IMG/VR virus record: IMGVR_UViG_3300048797_000367 | Span: 1 to 34,065 of that record | Source of the DNA: a virus | Length of the DNA stretch: 34,065 nucleotides | Direction: 5' to 3' (one strand) | Part shown: one piece after another, positions 7,371 to 12,667 of the stretch | Numbering within the stretch: the stretch's first letter is position 1 | How the letters are laid out: every line of letters begins with the position of its first letter | The notes under the pieces: generated by a model | What the model was told of the DNA's origin: nothing | What the model saw: only the letters and a program-made list of their open reading frames with translations | The model's database searches: none | Position numbers and translations under genes: made by a program

Positions 7371-8014
7371 TGAGCATCCCGATCCCGACAGAGTTGATTG
7401 CATTCGTGCGTGAGCGCTATGCCTCAATGCAGATTGCAGAGATCACGGTGGCCTATAATCTCCAGTTCGGCGCGCAGTTGACCGAGCGCCAGGTACTGAA
7501 TGTTACCCGCAATCACAAGATCAAATCCGGCCGTGATACCCGTTTCGGTGCTCAGGGGTTCAAGCCGTGGAACACCGGTACCAAAGGGCAAGGGCTGACC
7601 GGTCCGAATGCGGGCACGTTCAAAAAAGGCAATCTGCCTCATAACCATAAACCGCTCTGGTCCGAGCGGGTTGACACTAAAGATGGCTATATCCAGATCA
7701 GCGTCCCGGAAACTAACCCTCATACCGGCTTTTCCAGCAGATACAAACACAAACACGTTTGGATCTGGGAGCAGGCAAACGGGCCGGTGCCCAAAGGCAA
7801 GTGCGTCATCATCCTCGATGGTATCAAGCCCCACTGCGAACTTGACAACCTGGCCCTGGTGTCCCGGAAAGAGTTGCTGACGCTAAACCAGCACAACTAT
7901 GCCGCCGCCCCACCCGAGTTGAAGCCGTCGATACTGGCCCTGGCCAGGCTCGAAGCCAATGCCGGTATACGATCATGCCCAGCCGTGGGCCGGGCCAAAC
8001 GAAAGGAAGCATAA
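7370..8014 (+). CDS. HNH endonuclease-type phage protein
   Basis: The C-terminal part has the layout of phage HNH proteins: a basic glycine-rich stretch (about 58-100), DGYIQISV, then H129 before VWIWEQANGPVPKGK, then VIILDG (D150) and LDNL (N160). The central H of the motif is replaced by I/L, as in a common phage subgroup (IxLDG), so activity is uncertain. The N-terminal 50 residues resemble a small helix-turn-helix (ITVAYNLQFGAQLTERQVLN). The ATG overlaps the previous stop. It may nick or cut DNA or be a homing-type passenger. Confidence 0.7.
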   Translation: MSIPIPTELIAFVRERYASMQIAEITVAYNLQFGAQLTERQVLNVTRNHKIKSGRDTRFGAQGFKPWNTGTKGQGLTGPNAGTFKKGNLPHNHKPLWSERVDTKDGYIQISVPETNPHTGFSSRYKHKHVWIWEQANGPVPKGKCVIILDGIKPHCELDNLALVSRKELLTLNQHNYAAAPPELKPSILALARLEANAGIRSCPAVGRAKRKEA

Positions 8015-8018
8015 CACC

Positions 8019-8465
8019 ATGCCGACAAAGAACCAGATCATCAAGATCCACGCCCTCAAGGGCTCGCTCAAGCTGGACGACGACACCTACCGCGCCATCC
8101 TGGGCGGCTATGACGTCAAGACGTCCACCAAGCTCACAATCACCAAGGCTGATTTGTTGATCGATGACCTGACCAGGAAGGCCGTCGCTGCCGGTGTCTG
8201 GGAGACGCGCAAGCCTGCCGCCAAAGCCCGTTCCACCCGCAAATTGGCCGACGATGACCAGAGCCGCATGATCCGGGGTATCTGGATTGAGCTGCACGAA
8301 ATGGGTGCGGTGCGCGATTCGTCCGAAACGGCCCTCGCCTCCTACGTCAAGCGCATGACTAACGTCGCCGCCCTGCAATGGCTGGATGTCAAGCAAGCCC
8401 AGCTGGTGATCGAGGCGCTCAAGAAGTGGCGCAAACGAGTAACAATTTTGAATGGTGAATTATGA
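8019..8465 (+). CDS. gemA: GemA / Mu gp16-like regulatory protein (DUF1018)
   Basis: The protein (MPTKNQIIKIHALKGSLKLD, then DDTYRAILGGYDVKTSTKLT) matches the GemA/DUF1018 family of Mu-like phages. In Mu it affects host gene expression and DNA topology during the early phase. The start is the ATG at 8019, with GAAAGGAAGC upstream. The last residues (about TILNGEL) and the stop codon come from an AT-rich dispersed repeat at 8444-8504, so the C-terminus is probably altered. The stop overlaps the next ATG (ATGA). Its position just before mor is as in Mu. Confidence 0.85.
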   Translation: MPTKNQIIKIHALKGSLKLDDDTYRAILGGYDVKTSTKLTITKADLLIDDLTRKAVAAGVWETRKPAAKARSTRKLADDDQSRMIRGIWIELHEMGAVRDSSETALASYVKRMTNVAALQWLDVKQAQLVIEALKKWRKRVTILNGEL

Positions 8466-8504
8466 ATTCTGAATTTAATTCAAAATCCAACATCCAAAAT
8501 CCAT
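8444..8504 (+). repeat. AT-rich dispersed repeat forming a gene junction
   Basis: This stretch (TTTTGAATGGTGAATTATGA, then GAATTCTGAATTTAATTC and a row of CAAAATCCAA-type repeats) is AT-rich, unlike the flanking GC-rich genes. By recall it matches a dispersed AT-rich repeat found between genes in Geobacter-like and other genomes. It encodes the end of GemA, the start codon of the next gene and that gene's first residues. Confidence 0.55.
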
Positions 8505-9007
8505 CATTGCAGATGACCGTCCAGGGCTTCCCCGTCCGCACTTCCGGCCCCAGCTATGTACCGCGCAGCATCCAGGCGCTGCAGATCATCAGTGAATGGA
8601 AATACCAGGTACCCGCTGAGCCGGATCTATGGCTTCGCATGGAAATTGCGATCGCGTTTTCTCAATTCCTCTGCATGCGCCTGGGTAACACACCCGCTGT
8701 CGAGATGCTGCCCTTCACCGCTGAGTCCTGGTTGAATACGGTTGGCGAGGGCATGACAGAACAGCTTGACCGGGAGCGCATTAAAGCCGGGTTTAAACAG
8801 CTCTACAGAACGCTTAAATGGTGGCTGCAACCGGCCGAGTTGTTGAATGTTCTGCCGCGCCGCATCGCGCCGCCACCCTCAAATAAAGTAGCAAAAGCGG
8901 AAGAGGCCGATATCGACACCTCGGCCGGCGGCGATAAGCTCCAGGACATTTTGAATTTGTTGGATGAGAAGGATAGGGAGGGGCACCATGGCAAAACGAC
9001 AGATTGA
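8462..9007 (+). CDS. Mu-like conserved protein between GemA and Mor
   Basis: Residues 30-135 resemble a conserved protein found between GemA and Mor in Mu-like prophages of proteobacteria: the LRLGNTPAVEML-type segment, an ERIKAGFKQLYRTLKWW helix and a closing LNVLPRR. Function is unknown. The ATG at 8462 and the first 14 or so residues (MNSEFNSKSNIQNP) are encoded by the AT-rich repeat at 8444-8504, so the original start may have been lost. It overlaps mor by 20 bases. Confidence 0.7.
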   Translation: MNSEFNSKSNIQNPSLQMTVQGFPVRTSGPSYVPRSIQALQIISEWKYQVPAEPDLWLRMEIAIAFSQFLCMRLGNTPAVEMLPFTAESWLNTVGEGMTEQLDRERIKAGFKQLYRTLKWWLQPAELLNVLPRRIAPPPSNKVAKAEEADIDTSAGGDKLQDILNLLDEKDREGHHGKTTD

Positions 9008-9353
9008 CACGGCGAGGCGAGGCAAGTTCACCGAAATTTTAGAGCAGTTGGTGGCCGGCATTGCTGCCGGATTTATCGAGGAATTCAAGGACGCCGCCGA
9101 GGTTGCCCGCAAGCGCGCCGAGCTGGCCATGAGCAGAATCCAGGCCGAGGCGTCCGGTACCGAGATTTATATCGCCAAGGGACATCTCTGGTTCGTCGGC
9201 GAGAAGCATCGGCGCATCTATCGCCGCTTTACTGGCTCCAACCATGCCGCCCTGGCCAGGGAGTTCAACCTGACCGAGCGACAGATCTACAGCATCATCG
9301 CGATGGTGGGTGCGGAAGAGTTCGAGCGGAAACAGTGCAAATTGTTTGAGTAA
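8988..9353 (+). CDS. mor: Mor-family transcription activator
   Basis: This 121-aa protein matches the Mor/C activator family, which in Mu binds upstream of the middle promoter and recruits RNA polymerase. The N-terminal half is a helical dimerisation region. GTEIYIAKG fits the conserved strand, and GSNHAALAREFNLTERQIYS is the helix-turn-helix (about residues 85-106). The start is the ATG at 8988, with AGGGAGGGG upstream; the longer upstream extension lacks such a site. It is the last gene of the early region. Its TAA stop falls in the 5' core of the first attC-like element. No separate C activator was found in the window. Confidence 0.88.
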   Translation: MAKRQIDTARRGKFTEILEQLVAGIAAGFIEEFKDAAEVARKRAELAMSRIQAEASGTEIYIAKGHLWFVGEKHRRIYRRFTGSNHAALAREFNLTERQIYSIIAMVGAEEFERKQCKLFE

Positions 9354-9410
9354 CGCTCTTCGGGGTGTGCTGCGGGCGCTTCATTCGTCTGCACCACCCC
9401 GTGGTTCTAA
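9348..9410 (+). other. attC-like hairpin after mor
   Basis: Seven bases GAGTAAC at the mor stop and GTTCTAA at 9404-9410 bracket a stem: CGGGGTG (9361-9367) pairs with CACCCCG (9395-9401). Three more pairs continue inward past one unpaired C (9394). Terminal AAC...GTT triplets plus a stem with an extrahelical base are the layout of integron attC sites. It could instead be the mor terminator hairpin, although no T-run follows. This is weaker than the site at 10291-10356. Confidence 0.35.
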
Positions 9411-9422
9411 AGCCTATCGCGC
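9404..9422 (+). repeat. Left arm of 19-bp inverted repeat around methylase
   Basis: The 19 bases starting GTTCTAAAGCC are the exact reverse complement of 10279-10297. The pair encloses the methylase gene. The arms are about 860 bases apart, so a perfect 19-bp match by chance is very unlikely. No target-site duplication is visible outside the arms. Confidence 0.9.
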
Positions 9423-9453
9423 TGGCGACAGCCATAGTTTTTGAGGAAATGAG

Positions 9454-10287
9454 ATGACACCACAACGACCCATATTGAGATACCACGGCGGAAAATGGCG
9501 CATGGCCGCCTGGATCATCCGACACTTTCCCCCCCATGAAGTCTATGTGGAACCGTTTGCCGGATCTGCGAGCGTACTGTTGCAAAAACAGACAGCTCGT
9601 ACCGAAGTGCTGAATGACCTGAACGGTCGGATTGTCTCTGCCTTTCGAGTATTGCGAGATCCGGCGATGTCGGCACGACTGAAAGACATGTTGCAGATGA
9701 CGCCGTGCTCGATCGTGGAATATCTGGCTGCGCGTGAAGTTTCGCCGGACCCGATCGAGGATGCCCGGCGGCTGATCATTTTGGGGCACCAATCGCACGG
9801 CAGCACTGGCGCCTCTGGCAAAAAAAGCGGATGGCGCCGGGGGCTTCGTCCGCGAGGGCCGGCCAGTGCGAACGAATGGGCCAGCTTGCATGAAGCAGTT
9901 ATGGCATGGGCTGACCGGCTCCGCGCCACATATCTAGAATGCAATCCCGCCATCGCGGTTATTGCTCAGTGGGACAGCCCGCAAACTCTGCATTACGTTG
10001 ATCCGCCGTATGTGGCCACAACCCGCGCCAACGGGTTATCAGCATACACCCACGAAATGACCGATAATGACCACCGGGATCTGGCGGAAACGCTGCACAA
10101 ATGCGTGGGGATGGTGGTTTTGTCTGGATACCCGTGCGAATTGTACGATTGGGAATTATACCCTGGCTGGCATCGGGTATATCGATCTACGGTGGCTGAT
10201 AAACAGAAGCCGACCACCGAAGTGCTGTGGATGAACGAGGCGGCTGTCAGGGGGCAAGGGCAGGCTGCATTAGATTTTGCGCGATAG
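9454..10287 (+). CDS. Solitary D12-class adenine-N6 DNA methyltransferase
   Basis: This 277-aa enzyme would methylate adenine in DNA using S-adenosylmethionine. Motif X is seen as LRYHGGKWRM (8-17), the AdoMet-binding motif I as YVEPFAGSASV (31-41) and the catalytic motif IV as DPPY (183-186). The order is that of the Dam/D12 class. No partner restriction enzyme is present nearby, so it is probably an orphan methylase protecting phage DNA or altering regulation. Its target site cannot be read from the sequence. A GAGGAAAT ribosome binding site precedes the ATG. The gene sits in the accessory region, enclosed by perfect 19-bp inverted repeats; its TAG stop is inside the right arm. Confidence 0.9.
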   Translation: MTPQRPILRYHGGKWRMAAWIIRHFPPHEVYVEPFAGSASVLLQKQTARTEVLNDLNGRIVSAFRVLRDPAMSARLKDMLQMTPCSIVEYLAAREVSPDPIEDARRLIILGHQSHGSTGASGKKSGWRRGLRPRGPASANEWASLHEAVMAWADRLRATYLECNPAIAVIAQWDSPQTLHYVDPPYVATTRANGLSAYTHEMTDNDHRDLAETLHKCVGMVVLSGYPCELYDWELYPGWHRVYRSTVADKQKPTTEVLWMNEAAVRGQGQAALDFAR

Positions 10288-10297
10288 GCTTTAGAAC
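10279..10297 (+). repeat. Right arm of 19-bp inverted repeat around methylase
   Basis: This arm, ending CTTTAGAAC, is the exact reverse complement of 9404-9422. It includes the last codons and stop of the methylase, and its last seven bases (TTAGAAC) form the 5' core of the attC-like element that follows. Confidence 0.9.
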
Positions 10298-10356
10298 GAC
10301 CAAGCCCACCAGCGCGGGGGCAGTTTCCCGCGACTGTGTGCGGCGACTGGTTAGGG
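10291..10356 (+). other. attC-like hairpin with extrahelical bases
   Basis: AAC (10295-10297) and GTT (10350-10352) bracket a folded region. After short spacers of 6 and 5 unpaired bases comes a 15-bp stem: GCC CAC CAG CGCGGG (10304-10318) pairs with CCCGCG, CTG, GTG and GGC (10327-10344). Single unpaired bases A333, T337 and C341 (last three digits of position) bulge on the 3' side only. Paired outer core, open central spacer, stem with extrahelical bases on one arm and a terminal loop is the architecture of integron attC sites. Part of the 105-base gap after the methylase is explained by this element. Confidence 0.5.
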
Positions 10357-10381
10357 CAGTGAATCGCCCGCCAGTTAGCAC

Positions 10382-10404
10382 AAAAAAGCCCCTTATTCAG
10401 GGGC
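10382..10404 (-). terminator. Intrinsic terminator of the antisense operon
   Basis: On the minus strand, GCCCCT-loop-AGGGGC forms a 6-bp GC-rich stem followed by six T. The stem overlaps the stop codon of the 144-aa minus-strand gene. This is a standard rho-independent terminator and prevents minus-strand transcripts from entering the methylase gene. Confidence 0.8.
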
Positions 10405-10827
10405 GACGATCTTTGACAACTCCATGCGTATTTTTTCAGGATCAACCTTGGCAAGCTGGGCTTTAAGTTCGGCGGGAACGCGGATGTGAAACATTGCCAT
10501 TGCTTTTCCGGTAGGCTTCCGGCCTGCCCCGTTGCGGTGTCCGCCTCTGCTTTCGCATTTACTGGCGTACCGCTTGGCCCAGCTCGGCAGCATTTCAACG
10601 CACACTGCAAACTGTGCATCTGTGCCGCTCCATGTTGCGCCGAAGTCGGTGGATTTTACAAATGTAAGTCCGGCTTTTTTGGCCTGACAAGCAAGTTCTT
10701 CATAGAGTTGCTGGCCGTTGTCATTTTTGCAGGCTTCTTCATCGCCTTCATAGCAATCAATCAGGGCGGCGACTGTATCTTCTTCGCTGTTGTAATCATT
10801 CGGAATGTCGATCTGAAAAGTTTTCAT
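10393..10827 (-). CDS. Antisense-encoded protein with basic C-terminal segment
   Basis: This 144-aa protein is the second gene of a minus-strand pair. The first 90 residues (MKTFQIDIPNDYNSEEDTVA) are acidic, and no known fold is recognised. The last 55 contain RNGAGRKPTGKAMAMFHIRV followed by PAELKAQL, a basic linker plus strand-helix that resembles ribbon-helix-helix type DNA-binding tails. It could therefore regulate its own operon, but that is inference. GGAGA lies 7 bases before the ATG. It ends in its own intrinsic terminator. Confidence 0.65.
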   Translation of the reverse strand: MKTFQIDIPNDYNSEEDTVAALIDCYEGDEEACKNDNGQQLYEELACQAKKAGLTFVKSTDFGATWSGTDAQFAVCVEMLPSWAKRYASKCESRGGHRNGAGRKPTGKAMAMFHIRVPAELKAQLAKVDPEKIRMELSKIVAPE

Positions 10828-10872
10828 TGTGGTCTCCTGGCCGGGTACGAAGCCCCCGGCAGGCTGAGAGTT

Positions 10873-11064
10873 TTAGATATAGAGAGGTGGGTTTTTTGCG
10901 CGGCTGATAGCTTCTTCCAGCGTTGATGCCTGGTCTTTAATATCTTCGCCGATGGTCACGTAAAAAAGGTTTTCTTTTCTTTGCACTATTTTGATTCCGC
11001 CTGCGAGGTATTCAACAACTTTGCCGCCGAATCTAATTTCGTTTTCGTTTTTATTTGCTTTCAT
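10873..11064 (-). CDS. Small antisense-encoded hypothetical protein (63 aa)
   Basis: This is the first gene of the minus-strand unit. It encodes a 63-aa lysine- and glutamate-rich protein (MKANKNENEIRFGGKVVEYL) with a strand-rich pattern. I do not recognise a family. The ribosome binding site AAGGAGT lies before the ATG, and a strong promoter is about 40 bases upstream. Small paired genes with their own promoter are common as stabilising modules in phage and cassette DNA, but no toxin or antitoxin motif is clear here. Confidence 0.55.
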   Translation of the reverse strand: MKANKNENEIRFGGKVVEYLAGGIKIVQRKENLFYVTIGEDIKDQASTLEEAISRAKNPPLYI

Positions 11065-11104
11065 GGCTGACTCCTTGGTTCGTTTTTTCCTTCACTATGA
11101 TTAT

Positions 11105-11132
11105 AGTATATCACAACTTTGATTATTGTCAA
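11105..11132 (-). promoter_or_regulatory. Sigma70-type promoter for the antisense operon
   Basis: Reading the minus strand, TTGACA (11127-11132) and TATACT (11105-11110) are separated by 16 bases. The -35 is perfect and the -10 matches five of six. It lies about 40 bases upstream of the start codon at 11064, so the small operon should be transcribed independently of phage promoters. Confidence 0.8.
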
Positions 11133-11145
11133 GCGAAAATCAAAG
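11117..11145. promoter_or_regulatory. Putative operator: CTTTGATT inverted repeat over the -35
   Basis: CTTTGATT (11117-11124) and AATCAAAG (11138-11145) are perfect 8-bp inverted arms with centres 21 bp apart, two helical turns. The element overlaps the -35 and spacer of the antisense promoter. A second small palindrome (ACTAT-GATT-ATAGT, 11094-11107) overlaps the -10. Both are well placed for repression by an autoregulator such as the 144-aa protein, but binding is not shown. Confidence 0.55.
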
Positions 11146-11193
11146 AAAAATACGCATAGAGTAAAAATAATTTGCCGACTAAGTTGCAGAGCG

Positions 11194-11257
11194 GCCTAAC
11201 GGCCAGAGCGTTCACCGGGGCGGTTTCATCGCCCCCGGTGAAATAGCCTGGTTATAT
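11194..11257 (+). other. attC-like hairpin before the 86-aa gene
   Basis: GCCTAAC (11194-11200), which fits the RYYYAAC attC core exactly, and GTTATAT (11251-11257) bracket a strong stem: TTCACCGGGG (11211-11220) pairs with CCCCGGTGAA (11233-11242), and CG/CG continues past an unpaired C232. Spacers between core and stem are 10 and 8 bases. It lies between the antisense promoter and the start of the next gene and carries no T-run. It may be an attC site; a simple hairpin is the alternative. Confidence 0.42.
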
Positions 11258-11280
11258 CAAAAACTTAGGAGGTAACGACA

Positions 11281-11541
11281 ATGGTGGAATTAAGAAGAGT
11301 CTCCAAAAGCTGCACGATCTCTATGGGTGGCAGAAGCTACTATGCACAAGAATTACGGCCACATGTTGGAACGGTAATTAAGGCATTTATTGACGACTCA
11401 ATAGGCGGTGCCGATGCCATCTGTTTTACTGTCGACGGCGAATTCATTGCCAATTCTCAAAACAGGTTATTGTGGCTCCAAATGAGTTACAAACGAGATC
11501 CGAGATTGCTTGATGAAATGGTCAACTACAAATCGATATAA
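11281..11541 (+). CDS. Orphan 86-aa protein, possible cassette gene
   Basis: This 86-aa protein (MVELRRVSKSCTISMGGRSY) has no family I recognise. AGGAGGT lies 7 bases upstream of the ATG. The gene begins 24 bases after a GTTATAT core, and its TAA stop is embedded in ATATAAC, the exact reverse complement of that core. A short gene whose ends carry complementary core sites is how integron gene cassettes look. It lies between the antisense unit and the late leader. Its function is not known. Confidence 0.65.
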   Translation: MVELRRVSKSCTISMGGRSYYAQELRPHVGTVIKAFIDDSIGGADAICFTVDGEFIANSQNRLLWLQMSYKRDPRLLDEMVNYKSI

Positions 11542-11592
11542 CGGCTTTAGCTGAACGGTGCGAAGCATCCGCTTCGAGCGTTTTCGTTATGC
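11536..11592 (+). other. attC-like hairpin after the 86-aa gene
   Basis: ATATAAC (11536-11542) and GTTATGC (11586-11592) bracket a stem CGAAGC-ATCC-GCTTCG (11561-11576), with further pairs AACG/CGTT (11554-11557 with 11579-11582) around a small internal loop. The length of 57 bases is in the range of short attC sites. The unpaired spacers are uneven (11 and 3 bases), so this is less regular than 10291-10356. The stop codon of the preceding gene lies in the 5' core. Confidence 0.4.
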
Positions 11593-11594
11593 TG

Positions 11595-11623
11595 TTGACA
11601 TTCCTACCCCATCGCGCTATAAG
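11595..11623 (+). promoter_or_regulatory. Strong sigma70-type promoter before the late region
   Basis: TTGACA (11595-11600) and TATAAG (11618-11623) are separated by exactly 17 bases. The -35 is perfect and the -10 matches five of six positions. Transcription would start near 11630 and run toward the lysis genes, but a strong terminator begins only about 7 bases later. Confidence 0.75.
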
Positions 11624-11636
11624 GCGAAAATACACC

Positions 11637-11676
11637 AAAGCCCTTCTCAACCCCCATTGAGATGGGCTTTTCTTTT
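11637..11676 (+). terminator. Strong intrinsic terminator directly after the promoter
   Basis: AAAGCCC pairs with GGGCTTT (11637-11643 with 11664-11670) and, past a T/T mismatch, TCTCAA with TTGAGA (11645-11650 with 11657-11662). The loop is six bases and the tail is TCTTTT after the stem's own T's. This is a good rho-independent terminator reading toward the late genes, and it may also work on the minus strand. Confidence 0.8.
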
Positions 11677-12014
11677 GAAGCGCTTCAAGTAGAACCCACC
11701 CACCGCATCCCGTATTATCCCCCACATTGAACATCGAATACACGATTACCGGCGGCGCATCATGCCGCCCCCAGGCGGAGGTGGTTATGTCCACTGGCAG
11801 GGTAACGCCCTGCCATCCCGCCCCGGTCCAACAGAGACACCGCCCGAGAGAGGCCGAAAAAAACGCAATAGGTTGGTGAGGCGTGAGCTGCGGGAAGCCT
11901 CCTAGATCCCCGGTCCCTGGCAATGACCGGACAGAAGCCAAAGCGCAGTATTGCGGGCCATGAAAATGGGGGAGCGACAACCCGCTCCCCCCGCCACCAC
12001 GAAAGGAAACCGTC
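11677..12014 (+). other. Late leader region with several hairpins
   Basis: No convincing large gene is seen here. Hairpins are GGCGGC/GCCGCC (11751-11769), GTGG/CCAC (11781-11794), a perfect GGCAGGG/CCCTGCC (11796-11814) and GGGGGAGC/GCTCCCCC (11968-11991). Two short overlapping ORFs are possible: 30 aa from the ATG at 11787 (GGAGG 5 bases upstream) and 47 aa from the ATG at 11762. Neither has a recognisable product. The region could be a structured 5' leader, hold the activator-dependent late promoter, or both. A 14-bp palindrome TTGAAGCGCTTCAA (11675-11688) recurs at 20103-20116. Confidence 0.4.
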
Positions 12015-12653
12015 ATGCTAACACCCGACCAATTCAAACAACTCTTCCCCACCAACAAAACCCCGGACGTCTGGGTGAACGCCCTCAATACCATTCTGCC
12101 GAAATACGGCATCGACACCCCTCTGCGGGTTGCCGCCTTTCTCGCCCAGTGCGGCCATGAAAGCGAAGGCTTTACGCATCTGATTGAAAACCTCAATTAC
12201 AGCGCCGATGCCCTGGCAGCCACCTGGCCGAGCCGCTATGCCGCCGATCCAAAGGCCAAAGTCAAAGCGCCCAACGATCTGGCCAAGCGCCTCGCACGCA
12301 ATCCGGAGGCCATCGGTAACAACGTCTATGCCAACCGCCTGGGCAACAGCAACGAAGCCTCAGGTGACGGTTGGGCGCATCGTGGCCGTGGTGCTATCCA
12401 ATGTACCGGCAAGGGTAACTACATCAACTTTGCCCGATCGGTCGGCAAACCATACGCCGAGATCACCGCCTATCTCGAAACCCCTGAAGGCGCGATCGAG
12501 TCGGCCTGCTGGTACTGGACCAACAACAACCTCAACCATCTCGCCGATGCCGCAAACGTGTTCGGCCTGACCAAGGCAATCAACGGAGGCACCAACGGAC
12601 TGGCAGATCGTAAAGCGCGTTATGACCACGCCATAACCATATTCCAAGCATAA
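12015..12653 (+). CDS. Endolysin, glycoside hydrolase family 19
   Basis: This 212-aa enzyme would cut peptidoglycan at lysis. It matches the GH19 chitinase-like lysozyme family: the catalytic region is AFLAQCGHESEGF, with E49 as likely proton donor. The family blocks GWAHRGRGAIQCTGKGNY and AINGGTNGLADR follow. There is no signal peptide, so it would need a holin or similar to reach the wall. GAAAGGAAAC precedes the ATG. It is the first gene of the lysis and late operon, 14 bases before the holin-like gene. Confidence 0.9.
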   Translation: MLTPDQFKQLFPTNKTPDVWVNALNTILPKYGIDTPLRVAAFLAQCGHESEGFTHLIENLNYSADALAATWPSRYAADPKAKVKAPNDLAKRLARNPEAIGNNVYANRLGNSNEASGDGWAHRGRGAIQCTGKGNYINFARSVGKPYAEITAYLETPEGAIESACWYWTNNNLNHLADAANVFGLTKAINGGTNGLADRKARYDHAITIFQA

Positions 12654-12667
12654 AGGAGACTTAAACC

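Noticed and set aside
9348-9410. A rho-independent terminator for mor
   Set aside because: The stem has a 20-base or longer loop region and no T-run after it, so I listed it as an attC-like hairpin. A factor-dependent terminator cannot be excluded.
11675-11688. TTGAAGCGCTTCAA shared with 20103-20116 as a regulator site
   Set aside because: The second copy lies inside a coding-like stretch far from any promoter, and a 14-bp palindrome with only two copies gives too little support.
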